A stretch of DNA of 64,000 nt from Dendrocalamus latiflorus (Eukaryota; Streptophyta; Magnoliopsida; Poales; Poaceae). This document shows, one piece after another, positions 36,250 through 48,700 of the stretch (its first letter is position 1; every line of letters starts with the position of its first letter). The stretch spans positions 36,472,870 to 36,536,869 of the forward strand of contig CM029610.1 of assembly GCA_017311315.1 (NCBI GenBank), in the 5' to 3' direction. The notes below the pieces were generated by a model, which saw nothing but the letters and a program-made list of their open reading frames with translations, was not told the DNA's origin and searched no databases. Position numbers and translations under genes: made by a program.

Positions 36250-39200
36250 TCCTTAAACAATGTTCAAGTAGGCGCTAGGCGCTAGGCGGGCGGCAAGCAA
36301 GGGCCTAGCGCCTAGGCCACCTAGGCGGGGTCTAGGCGGCCCACTTTAACATGATGTCCTACTGGCAATGTTAAGACATATATGATGTTTGGAGGAAGAA
36401 TTGTTACCTGAAATAATTTGTAATGTTGTAAATTTGATAGATGATGATAGATATTGCATCAATTGATGTAAAATCTTGATGCAAATGCTTCATGTAAACC
36501 TGCACATTAAAAATTAAGCAATACATGAGACTCTTGGTATGTGGATAAATTTATACAATTATTGCTCTTTAGATTTCTATGTAAGTATGAAAGAATGAAA
36601 GAAATAAGAAATGATTGCAAGACAATAAAACATAGTCATATAGATCAAATAAAAGTATAAAATAAGTTCACAATCGTACATAGACACAGTTTACATCATA
36701 ACATCTCACACCAAAAGTTCTCAACCACATATAGCAAAATAATTCTTAAAAAAACTTTAACAAAGTAACGTGCATAGATAAAATGATCAATCTTCATCCT
36801 CTTGACCGTAATCTTTTGTTAGAATCACTTCATCTTGATTGGATTCGAACTCAACATCCTCAAGTTCCTCGTTCACCTCCTCTTCCTCTTCAATTTCGGA
36901 TTTGAAATCATCCTCATGAAGTTCTCTCACTCTTGTGCTCCTACGAAGTTGTGTGGCTTTATTAGCCCCACTTACTTTTTCAATGAGTTTCCATGGAAGA
37001 TCCGTCTCAGGGTCAACCTCCTCATCCCCACCTTCAATAACCCATTCTTGAGCAAAAGTAGTGTGCAAAGATAAAAGGATATCTATATTCTTTGATTTGC
37101 TCTTTTCTTTTTTGTTCATAAGTCTTGCATTGAATTGGATATAGACAAGATTGTTGAGACGGTGAGCATCTAATTTATTTCTTTTCTTGGTATGTATCTA
37201 CGAGTTGCAAAGTAAAGGTTAGTTAATACTTAAATTGAAATAGTGATATAATTGATGAGATTTGAGAATTAGTGAGTAACCATGTCAAAAGTGCTTCAAT
37301 TTCTTTCACATCCGGATGAACTTGCGGTCAAGGAAAGAATTCTTATAGCCAATCTTTGCAAGCAAGGAACATGACATCCGTACTTAGACCACCAATTGTC
37401 TACATAATGGGAAGTAAAAATATTAGTAATGGACAAAAGACAATTTGCATGTATTGATTCATTAAATTTGAGAAGTGAGAACAACTTTACCGGGAATAAG
37501 ATCAAACTTTTAGCATCCAAGTCGTGCAGGAGTTTTCCCAAAAGTTTCCCTTTTATCCTTGAAAATGTCAAAGTCGACATTAAGCACTTGATCTATTGCT
37601 TCTTCATCAACATGATAAAAGATTTCGATATATTCAATGAAGCCATCCATTATGGTTTGTTCCAAAAAGATTGATCGAACATGATAACTGTAATATGGAT
37701 TTAATAGGTATGCTGTCATGTGCAATGGAGAATCAAGTTTTCCCTTCATTTTTGCATCAATTGTTTCAATTATCAACTTGTAGTTACTCTCCACATTATT
37801 TAAGGACTCTTTGATTTGCTTCTTAAGTTTCTAGAATTTCTCCATAAAGAAAGGCCATGGATGGACCATCTCCATCAACCATACGGAGAACTTTGACCAA
37901 TGGCTCAAAAACCTTTAAGTAAATGAGCAAAATACAAGCATTATCAAATAGCAAAATAGTACACAATAGAAGACATACAAATATAAAATTAGAAGTAGGC
38001 TATACCTTCAACATATTCCTCACACCATTTCAAAAGGACCTACTAATGAGTGTCTCCGTTGCCGCGATGCCTTTGCCCTTTTTAGTATGAGCGGATTCTT
38101 CCCATTCCTTACTTAGCGCCATCGCTCTTAGTTCAACATTCTTCTCAATCAAACTTTGCAAAGTAAGAAAGGCCAGAGCAAATCCAGTCACCTTCGGCCT
38201 TATTATATTTCTCCTCTTTGTGTGTCGCCTCATCAAGGCCAATGTCTTGTGATGTGAATAAACAAAAACGGTTAAAGATTTCGCTTGATCAAGTGTCTTT
38301 TTATACTTTGCCATGGTACCAATTCCTTGAAGCATTAAGTTTATGGTGTGTGTTGCACATGAGTTCCAAAAGATAGTTGGCCTTTTGGCCTTGAACAATT
38401 CTTTTGCTCTCATGTCGTTGGAAGCATTATCTGTCACTACTTGCACAACATTTTGTGGACCTATTTTTTAAATACAAGCATCCACATACTCTAAGATGTA
38501 CTCACTTGTGTGTGCATCTTCTGAAGCCTCCTTTTATTCTAGAAAACATGTCCCCAATGAGCAATGCACACATAAGTTCATTATGCTCCTCCTTTGGTCC
38601 GTCCAAACATCGGTCATAATAGAGCACCCGGTCATGACTCTCTCTTCCTCATGTGCCTTCAACAAACAATTTGTTCTCGCCACCTCCTCCTTCAACAATG
38701 GCTCTCGACATTCATATTGGGAAGGACCTACGAATCCTGGGCCAAATCAACTAACAGCTTCCATCATTTGCTTAAATTCATTATTGTTTATGGCATTGAA
38801 CGGTACATCTAAGGTATAAAAATGAAAACATAATACAAGGTTAATGTATACATGACTTAATATTTAATGGCATTGAACAATACACATAAAGAGTAAAAAT
38901 GAAAGTATGTTATAAGATATACCTTATACGTAAAGCCACCTCGCCACATATTGCTTCACCTTATGAAGCCTCTCTTTCCAAATTGCCTCTGTAATTTTTT
39001 GTTGCCGCTTAAGCTCTTGAATGCTTAAACTACTACCTTAAGGATCAATTGGATTGGTAAACTTATCCATAGGGCCTAACTTTTGAGGTGCCGATCCTCC
39101 AATCTCTTTGAGCCCTTTAGCATCCTCACCATCACCTCGAACGGTCACATCATCCATAACCTCATGTTCATGAGCTTTCTTACTCATCTTCTTGTTCCTT

Positions 39201-40434
39201 GCCTCTGCAATAGAGTTTTGACACTTCTTTTGGTTTTCCTTTGTGGATTTAGGGCATTTCACAACATTCCCACTAATGTGTGCAATATGTTGCTTGATCC
39301 TATAGATTCCTCCGGAAACAACCTTATCACACAAAATGCATTTTACCTTGTCCAAGTTGTTTCGATTCACCAACACACCATATTCCCACCCTATGTCACT
39401 CGATTTTCTCTTGAGGTTATCTTCAGTGGTGCTCACCTCCGGCGCCGAAGCAACAGATGACATGCTACACATACATAGCATAAAGAATTAAAGATTAGCA
39501 AAGCATAAATAAAAAATAAAAAATATAATTATCAAAGTATTAATGAAAGTGTATTGCAGTCTGCGATGCATCATCAAATTAGTACACTAATTAAAATAAA
39601 TTCAGTCTCCTACTCTCCTCCTGTGCTGATAGCTGGCTTCAGCCGACTGCCGACACATCACCAGTGCGGGGGCTGTGCGGCTGTGCCCCTCCTCTCTGGC
39701 TCTCTCTAAATCTCTCGCCTCTCGCTGCTCTTGGTCTCCCCACCCCGTGCGGCTGTGACTGTGAGTACCAGATCCGCCGCTCCCCTCTCTAAATCTCTTA
39801 GTCTCTCCCTGTCCCTGAGTCCCCATGCGGCCATGCGGCGTGCGCTCCTCCGACCCCAGCTGGATTCCTCGCCAGATCTCCCCAGCGGCCCAGCGGAGGT
39901 AGAGGGGAGGTCAGAGGCCGAGGGGGAGGGGAGGCCAGAGGCGGAGGGGATGCCAGAGGCGGAGGCGGAGGGGAGGAAGTGCAACACATACATGGGATAA
40001 TCCGGCGAAGGGGGAGGCCAGATGTAGAGGAGAAGCTCGGGCTGCTCAGCCAAATCCGTTGAGGATGCTAGGCGGAGGGATCCGACAGTTCGACGGCGCC
40101 GGCGCGTGGGATTCCCTGGAGGTGGCGGCGGCTCTATAAGTCTCCCTCTTTTACAACCCTAGATTTTGCGTGCTTTGTTGAAATGTCATGCATCCGCACC
40201 ATTTCGTCATTCTTATGTCGTTGTCCCCCACACCTAGGCGTCCTCGGCGGCCACCGCGCCCGCCTGGTTTGCCGCCGCCTATGCCCACCTGCGATCGCTT
40301 ATGCCTGCCTGCGACTGCCCAGCCGCCTGACCTCCAGCTGAGGGGCCAAGGCGCAGCGGCCAGCTGCTGCCCACTGCCTAGGCGCCGCCTCAGCGTCCAC
40401 CTAGGCTGCCTTTTGCATCGTTGTCCTTGAATAA
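36250..40434 (-). mobile_element. hAT transposon
   Basis: Both ends carry clusters of GCCTAGGCG/CTAGGCGG words in opposite orientation (36268-36345 and 40215-40412) and weakly matching terminal inverted repeats. The element interrupts a BARE/Angela-like LTR. It carries a minus-strand transposase gene with a BED finger, a DUF659-type domain and a hAT C-terminal dimerisation domain. Exact termini and the 8-base duplication could not be fixed by eye. Confidence 0.75.
36787..39481 (-). pseudogene. hAT-family transposase, decayed
   Basis: Read from 39481 leftward. A BED-type zinc finger (CILCDKVV and spaced His/Cys) lies at about 39400-39210. A DUF659-like stretch follows, with VVTDNASNDM and FWNSCATHTINLML at about 38445-38330. 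The hAT dimerisation end (LSLTASSSGCERN) reaches 37299. After an intron of about 120 bases the last exon starts with IHTKKRNKLDAHRLNN near 37190 and ends in an acidic tail at 36787. A normal enzyme would cut and paste the element. At least six in-frame stops interrupt the coding path: after the BED exon (near 39036), near 38750, 38545 and 38470, at about 38030, and at the Trp after CERN (37296-37298, TGA). It is therefore non-functional. Confidence 0.85.
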
Positions 40435-41617
40435 TATCGTTAATATTTGTTATCAAATATGTGACTTGATTATGAAACTCTATATTTCTGCGATGATTAT
40501 TCTTAAACGGTCCCTAGTCAAAAACATATGAGAACATATATGAATACGACTAGCATATGTATTGGTTGATGACCATGTTTCACATGTCATAGATATGGAG
40601 ATATCAAACCAATAATATGGACACATGTTAGGAAATATGGGGTTGGATCGACCCACCATGAGACACTGCGAGAATGTTGTATTCTTATATGTCATCAGTT
40701 GATCTCATTTACAATGTTTATGCTATGTCCTTAGACTTAAGGTTGTTGCATGTACTTGTAATGCATAATGGCTAACGTAGGGGTTGCCAAATACTATTTC
40801 GTAACTGGGTAGTTATAAAGGTAGCTTTCGGGTTTGTCATGATGTATGCTTCGAGGCATGGTCGATCAAGATAGGATTTGCCCCTCCATGCAACAGGAAA
40901 GATATCTCTAGGCCTCTCGAGTGATTGGATTTTAGAAATGCATTGCCATGCTAATTGCGGTTAAAGAGTTAACCGTAGTCAGAAAATTCAAACCACGTGA
41001 TCGAGAAAGAGTGGTCGAGCTAACCAACAAGAATGGCATGTACTCACCTTGAGCTTGACTGATATCGTGAGGCAAAGGAAAATGCATATAAGCTTTGATA
41101 AGATTCGTTTGATATGATATTTATGTATATTTGGGAGTCGACATGTCCTGCTAGGGGTGGCTACCGATTAGTAGACGAGTAAGAGTACTCGAGCCATGTC
41201 TAAGTGTATATGAACTCAAAGGGTCGCATACTTAAGGGGCTGAGATGTAATTTAGATGGTGATTTGAGTTCGTGTAGGCCAAGAGTTCCTAATAGGCCTC
41301 AAGTTCGAGGACCATTGTGGACGTCTATAAATAGAGGGACGCGGTGGCATAGGGGCTATGCAACAGAGAGAATTTGGAATTCCCAAAACCCTAGACGTCA
41401 CATCTTCCTCATCTAATACCACGCTGTCGGCGCTAGCACTTCGGCGTATGGTGTTCCTACCCTATATGTGTGGATACGTTAGAGGTGTTGATGCGAAGTT
41501 TCAGTACTAGGACGATTCGCAACCTGTGATGATCACGAGGATCTGAAGGAGGAGACGTGTGGCTAGTATGACTACGACCTCATCAATATGCTACATCGAC
41601 TTTACTTTCACTTCGAG
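40435..41617 (+). mobile_element. Remainder of the BARE/Angela-like LTR
   Basis: The text CGTAACTGGGTAGTTATAAAGG and the layout downstream match LTRs of this family, with a TATAAATA box at 41326-41333. The LTR end (CCAACA) is missing: from 41618 the sequence is WAK upstream DNA shared with 61983-62273. Confidence 0.65.
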
Positions 41618-42440
41618 TCTAGGGTGAGTAGCATTTCTATGCTTTTATAAGCTAACTGAACTCAGACCTGCACATCATTTTTGTTAAACAAGTCTGACGA
41701 TCCAATGAATGAATGCTATTCAGTCTGGGTGCTGTGAGTGAGAAGGTATACGTATTTCTTTTACATTTTCTGGTCTTCCCATTTTTTTAATCACAAGAAT
41801 TCTGCTGATTTCTCACAAGGTATACCAGCCATTTCGCTGCAGGAAATTGAGAAGCGTGAAGTTCAGTGCCACCTTGCTAGTTCCTCTGTTTTACAAGTAA
41901 TTGAGTGAGGAGTGTGAAGTTGATCAACGAAGGCAATGGTTTGTTGTAGGAATATGTAATGACAGTAATTTACTGTAATAAACACTAAAAGTGGCGGTCT
42001 AGTTGAACATAAGCCTCCAATGTCCTGGTGCATATTTGTATTACTATAAACTAACCGTTGTTCTGATGATTATGGCATGTGAGGGGGCAGGGCAATGAAA
42101 ATGAATCGAAAATTGGTGAAAATCAATTCTACCAAACATCCTGTTAGAATACAAATCGGTATCAAATATTTTGTTTTACCTCGTGATACTCCAAGTTCAT
42201 CCGATTTACTCCGACATTCCTATGATTTACACCAATTTAGACCGATTTTGGCTGACTTTTATTTAAGATTTGAATTTTTGTTTGAACTTTTGGTTTGAAA
42301 ACTATCAAAAATTTTCAAAAATTGGTTCTAGGATCCTACCGGGCCTCCGATAAAAATTCAAAACCAGATTCGATAACCTGGTTGGGAGCTCTAGCAAACC
42401 TCGACCGTACGCCTGGCAGTTGCTGTCCTTTCTTCCATCT

Positions 42441-42690
42441 TGCAGTCACTCCAGCTTATTTTTCACTATTTATAAATTTTATCTTTTTCTAAACTTTTGG
42501 TTTTTTGTTGAGCTTTTTTGCCGGTTCTTTTTTCCCGTATTTGTTTGTATTATATGTAATGGGTTAACATATTTTTTAATTTTTTAAAACTTAATTATGC
42601 TAAATAAGCCTCTATCAGCTACAGTATTTTTCAGCTAGATACAGTACTTTCCAGCCATAAACCTTCCAAAAAAAGCCCAAATGAGCACAA
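42441..42690. mobile_element. MITE-like element
   Basis: Diverged, reverse-orientation relative of 20870-21132: both share CCGGTTCTTTTTTCCCGT (or complement) and TTAATTATGCTAAATAAG. The other upstream modules lack it. Confidence 0.6.
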
Positions 42691-42794
42691 CCTTAACTGA
42701 TGAGAAGACTCCGTGAATCAACGACCTCACATTGCGGGATGAAATCGCTTTCATCAGTTAGTAGTAAGTATAAAAAAATGTGGCAAGTGTAGAT

Positions 42795-43018
42795 CTGTTC
42801 TTTTCGGCTTCTAAAAACAGTTTTTAGTTTTTACTATAGTATCTAACTTTTAAACAGAGGATTTTTTTAAGACATAGTCTATAAGTTATTTGTAGTACAC
42901 GTTAAAAGCCCAACATCTGTATCGCAAACGAGTATCTCTCTCTGTAATCTCTGTCGCAAACAGCTAAAATTTAAAATTTTCAACTAAAAGCCATAAGCTG
43001 CAGCAAAAAAGAACAGGC
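42795..43018. mobile_element. hAT-like MITE
   Basis: Inverted ends of the type GGGCCTGTTCTTTT (right end, complement) and TCTGTTCTTTTCGGCTTC (left end). The paralogous sites near 58675 and 59590 read through without it. Confidence 0.65.
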
Positions 43019-43650
43019 CCACTACTCTGTATTTCTGATGTTGATGTTACGATTGAGCTTACCATCCTATATATTGTATGAGGTGAGTTACCATGACGTA
43101 CAACTTATGGCGATGAGCGAGAGCGTATAGTAGTACAAAAAGGAAATATGTATCTTACTTCTGTACATCCATGAGTTTCATCGATCAAGTGGAAGGATAG
43201 CAAGTGCATAACGACTTGACCTGATACTTTTAATTCTAGCTTGCAAGCGTGGACCTCCAGTAGAATGTAACTGAATTAGTTTCGCCAGCGACTCGTATTC
43301 CAATTCCAAATTAGGGTTAGAACGGTAACTCGTTAAGGCCAAGCAACTTAATTAGTTCACCAGCATCGATCGACATGAAGGGCACTCCTATATATTTCCC
43401 GGTAGACAATTACTGAACTTGTCAAAAAATTGCATTGGCGAAAAAATCGTTGACTGGAGACTAGAAATGTGGCAATTCACAAGTCTACCCTGATAGAATT
43501 TCTAGTGGCACTCTCGCCGTCAAACGTGGCCTGGAGAACATGGAAGTTATTGGCAGTCCCAGTCAGCATTACTATTTAAGAACAGATCGACCCCATAACA
43601 ACTGAATCCCATCACCGACCACAAAAACACACAACCTGACCGGTACAGAG

Positions 43651-44330
43651 ATGAGCTCTACTGGAGTAATAGTTAGTACGTGTTCTGTGCTCATGTGCTT
43701 GGTAGCTGAGCTGCGAGCATCGCCCGTGGCCGTGGTCTCTAGAGATGCCGGAGGGAATGGGCTCTTGTACATCCCTTCCAATGACACCCTGGCTCATTGC
43801 CCCTCCAGCTGCGGGGATGTCGACATCTCCTATCCGTTTGGGATAGGGCCCGGCTGCTTCCGGCAAGGCTTCCACTCCACTCAGCCTCCCATGCTTTTTC
43901 TAGGCAATAGCACTACCCAGGTCACTAACCTCGACCTATACAACATCAACACTCTCGTCCGTATGTTCTTCAACATTACGATGAGACCAGGTACGAATAC
44001 CTCCAACATATCCTAGGTGCCCCCCACCGAAGGTATTACTATCTCTGATGATAACAATTTCTACATTATTGGCTGTGATTTCGATGTCACCTTGTTCGAT
44101 TATGGTACGGGAGACCCTCTTGGTTCTTGCATGAGTAGATGCCACGGTGAGAAGGTACCGAATGAAGGGCCTTGTAATGGGACGGGCTGCTGCTACATCC
44201 CGTTACCAAGGGACCTGCTGGGCTTTTCATGTCGGGAAATTATGATTACATTAATAATGCGACCGATCTTTTTTCAAGTTGGACAAATGCAAGCAATATT
44301 AATGACGCGGAACAACAGTATGCTTTGAGA
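43651..44330 (+). pseudogene. Broken tandem copy of WAK exon 1 (GUB_WAK module)
   Basis: Parallels WAK-B exon 1 from its ATG: signal peptide, CPSSCGDVDISYPFGIG and onward. Faults compared with 44790-45555: a 15-base in-frame loss that removes a cysteine (after FRQGF), a Trp codon changed to TAG at 44014-44016, and a deletion of about 70 bases near 44223. The deletion lies between two GGCTTTC repeats that are still visible in WAK-B (45363-45369 and 45434-45440). Homology ends near 44330, before the EGF part and splice donor. It cannot give a receptor; a 121-residue secreted fragment is conceivable. Confidence 0.9.
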
Positions 44331-44789
44331 AGTAAGAATCTAATGCTAATGTGCACGATCGACGTGTGCTATCCACATCTGATCACGTTGTGTAATATGT
44401 GCTGGGTGGAATATGTGCAAGCTCCCGAGAGGACGCAACATGACCTTGACCTCATCTTTTTTTTAATTCACACGAACGCGTACGCACGACAGATTAGAAT
44501 GTGGTGCTTTGTAGTTCTTTAGGGCTTTAGTCATTTTCCACGCGTGGCTCACGACGAACAAGTGGGATGGCTGCCGAGAACTTTGCCTGATCTTTTATAA
44601 AAGGAAGATTCTCAGAAACATATATTGAAAATCTAGAATTGATGCTTTGCCCTTTGGCCCTGAAAAAGACGACCGCGTTCTGGGTATATATACCTCCCCA
44701 TTCTGGGTATATATACAGCGCCGCGATATCCACAAATTGACAAGCAACAACAGAACATAATCAAACTGAGTAACAAAACACAAACTAAG
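44331..44789 (+). promoter_or_regulatory. WAK-B upstream region with duplicated TATA box
   Basis: Two identical TATATATA boxes, each inside TTCTGGGTATATATAC, lie at 44685-44692 and 44708-44715, 23 bases apart and about 75-105 bases before the ATG. This is a suitable distance for a plant core promoter with a short leader. A third TATAAAA-like motif lies at about 44596. The sequence is specific to this copy: the broken exon 1 ends at its left edge. Confidence 0.6.
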
Positions 44790-45697
44790 ATGAGCTCCTC
44801 CACCTGTGTTGTGGTAGTTAGCATGTCGCTTCTGCTGATGTTCTTGGCAGCAGCAGTACTCGCTGGAGTTGCCGGAGGGAATGGGCTCTTGCACATCCCT
44901 TCCAATGACTCCCTGGCTCACTGCCCCTCCAGCTGCGGGGATGTCGACATCTCCTATCCGTTCGGGATAGGAACCGGCTGTTTTCGGCAAGGCTTTGAGC
45001 TCACCTGCAACCATTCCGCTCAGCCTCCCAAGCTCTTTCTGGGCAATAGCACTACCCAGATCAATGATCTAGCTTACCAGTACAACATCGCAGCTTCGGT
45101 CCCCATGTTCTTCAACATTACGATGAGACGAGGTACGAATACCTACAACATGTCCTGGGTGCCCCCCACTGAAGGTATCACTCTCTCTCATTATAACACT
45201 ATGTACGTTATCGGCTGTGATTTCAATGTCACCTTGTTCGATTATGGTACGGGAGACCCCCTTGGTTCTTGCATGAGTAGATGCCACGGTGAGAAGGTAC
45301 CGAATGAAGGGCCTTGTAATGGGATGGGCTGCTGCTACATCCCATTACCAAGGGACCTGCCGGGCTTTCGATCAGGACTTGTTCACACTGATGCTACGGC
45401 AGCACATTCAGATCCGCTGCACCCTAGCATCATGGCTTTCATGTCGGAATATACTATTTACAAGTATAATGCGACCGATCTTTTTTCAAGTTGGACAAAT
45501 GCAAGCAATATTTATGGCGCGGAACTTCAGTTTGCCATGATGGACCAACCAAGCTGCCAAAGTGAACGAATGAATAATGCAAGCTATGCTTGTAACGATA
45601 AAAGCAACTGCCGGAATATATCATCTGGAGGAGGCTACTTGTGTTCGTGCCCCAGTTACACGCAAGGCAATCCTTACACTACGGATGGCTGCAATCA

Positions 45698-45741
<44 letters not shown>

Positions 45742-48700
45742 GAGGAAAATATCCTGTGCTTCGTACCTCCTCTTACGGTGCTCCCGCTGTGATATCTACG
45801 TATAAAAACTTTTCAAAGCAAAAATGTAGGAGAGAATATATCCTATGACCGTGTAAAATTTTAAGACCAAACTTCATCATATTTTAAAAATATGAAATTA
45901 ACAAGCAGCAAAAATAAATAGTGATGAACAATGAAAAATTACTGTTCATCCATAATTTTTACTTTTTATATCTATCAGTGTCATCGAATTTAATCTTGAA
46001 ATTTTACATGGTTGTACACTATGTCCTTCCCTACATCTCCAAACTTTTTGGGAATTTTCAAAAACTTTTATGCATAGGTAATATGGAGGTAGCACTATAA
46101 AAAGGGGGTAGCATATGATGGTTAGGTTCTTTTGGACTTATTGCTTAACTTTCTATTAGTAACTAGTTTTAAAACGATGCATCTTTTTCAAGACGAGGTC
46201 TACAGGTAGATTATAGTAGATATTATACTAAGTTCAGCTATACTGATCAAAATTGTATGCAACTATTTCTCTCTACGTACTGTCTCTTGCGAACAACCAG
46301 AATTCGAAAATCATAAGCTATAACCCAAAAAAACCCACCCGATATTTCTTTACCCCTCTCTCTCTCTCAAATGTAGTCCTTACAACGTCATTTACCACAA
46401 AATTCAAAGAAAAATATAATTATCTTCCAAAGCAAGGCTTCAAATCCTAGATAAATTGAGACAACTTGAGACATGAAAATATCCTACATTTTTTCTATTT
46501 CTTTAAATTAACATAGATAACTAGAAAAAGTAGTACTAAAAGTAGTGAACCATTAGCCTATTCTTTTTGGCTTCAGGTTATTGCTTTTAGCTTCGGCTTA
46601 TTATTTTTGAGTTGTTCGTGAGAGAGAGTACGAAGTAACAAAACTCGTGTACAATTTTGGCTGATTTAAATAAAGTCGCTAAAGTATGTACTACAATCAA
46701 CTTTTAGACCCTGTCTTGAAAAGACACTCTATTTAAAAGATAGTTACTATAGAAAAACAAAAAAAATAGTTTTTAGAAGATGAAAAAAATAAGCCCACAG
46801 GTATGGATCTTTTCTCCTAATTAGAATGTGTTTCTTTTTGTAAAAAGGGAATTCGTGTTAGAGTTTTCAGCATTTTTCATGTAACATGGTCATTCTCTTT
46901 TTTTGTTTACTTTAATTAATAAAAAAATTCCCAAAATCCCGAGCTACATTACAAAATCTCCGTTATTTGCTTTTAGTAGTACACACATTTTCAATTTTCT
47001 TGCAAATCTTTCTCCCTCCGTTGATTTTATATGGAGTGCAAGCATTTTGAGATGCAACTTTGTAATTTTGAACCAACAATTAGCCCGATAATATATAGGT
47101 TTTGTGACACAAAGTGATAGCATTGGATTCATATTTAAAAAAACTGCCTTATGAACAATCTATTGAAAAATAAATTAACGGTCAAAGATCAACCTTAGGG
47201 ATCACACTAACACCGGAGCGAGTATTTCTTTAGTAATAAAATATACACATGAATATTGTAACTCCATTCCAATTCTAGGTAGCACTCACATTTTTAACTT
47301 CCGTGCTCCTAAATAACGGAGGGGGCAATATTTGCTAGAAAATTGAAAATGAGTGTTCTATCCACCCGCAGTTTACAACCCCAATCCTAAAGGAAAATGT
47401 AAGAGAACATGTGGGAACACGAGCATTCCATTCCCTTTTGGGATCGAAGAAGGCTGCTACGCCCTTGAAAAGTTTCGACTTAACTGCACGTCAGGAAACA
47501 TCACAGTCCTTGATCGACCTCCGGTAAAATATCTTGTGACCGACATTTCAGTGAACGATGGATATCTGATTGTTGACGTGCTGAGCTCCAGTTCCAACAA
47601 CGAAGTGCTAATACGTGGTTCAACCGAGGACGGTACGTACATGTATGAAAGGCCTCTGTATGACCTTTTCGATTTATCTGAAGAAACCGATATGAAGATG
47701 TGGTGGGCTATCACGAATTTAACCTGTCCGATGGCTAAGAGCATGCAAAACAGGGATTCGTACGCATGCCGCAGTGTCAACAGCACTTGCCATGATGTCA
47801 CCCATGGGAATGGGAATGGGACAAAGCAGCTTGGCTATCGCTGCAATTGTTCCCAAGGCTTTGAAGGAAATCCGTACATACCAGATGGCTGTATAGGTAT
47901 GCTCACTCTGCCTTTCAGTTCAAATTGCTATAAACTGCATGCTTTTCCTATTATGGTTGACTAAAACATGGATGGAGAAGCTTCTAATGAGATTCATGTG
48001 ACGCAATTCCTTGGCTATCGATCTTGATCCAAAGAGCTTATTTCTTCTCTCTTTTTTTTATGACGGAATTGGACTTCCATTAATTAGATTATCTAGCCAA
48101 AGTGCCTTATCCGTAGTCACCAAGCAGGATATACAAAACCCGGAAATCCTCCAGCTGCAACCCATAACTAGCTAATCCATTAGCTAGCTTATTACAAATT
48201 CTGGGGGGGAAAGGAACTGAAACACTATCAAAACATGATATAATCAAATGCCTCGCCTCAGCGATAACAGCACCATTAATTCTCGCATCAGATTCCTGAT
48301 CTTCAAGCGAGAAGCAAATAGTTTGAGCTTCACTTTCAAAGATCACCTGCCTGAGACCCATCTCATATATGGAATATACTCTGACTTTGAACAGCAGCAG
48401 TCACCTCCGCTTGGATCACATCTTGCAAGAAATTAAGTTCTCCCGCAGCCGCCATGATGACCTATCCCCCTGGTCATTTCGGAGAGCGGCTCCCCATCCT
48501 CCTGCATGAGTGTCAGGGTGAAAGTATCCATCTATATCATGTTGGCTTTGTCTCAAGAGAAAACACACATATTATAAATAAATTAAGAGTACATGGAAAA
48601 ATTTCTGAATTTCTCTATTCTCTTACTTAATTCTTCTTTCTCTTATTACAGAACTGGTCACTAGACTCCTCAATATATAGGCTAATATTCTCCTCCTAAC

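Larger units (their letters stand above)
41618..43170 (+). repeat. WAK upstream module, copy 1
   Basis: Three segments recur further right: 41618-41900 at 61983-62273, about 42333-42432 at 58386-58490, and 42698-43170 (minus a MITE) at 58571-58805 and 59470-59757. Orientation is the same everywhere but order differs. Two MITE-like insertions (about 42441-42690 and 42795-43018) are absent from the other copies. No gene. Confidence 0.8.

Noticed and set aside
44790..45848. 352-codon ORF as a complete gene
   Set aside because: It reads through the intron 1 donor into a TC microsatellite; phases of the later exons show that the exon ends at 45699. Kept only as a possible retention product.
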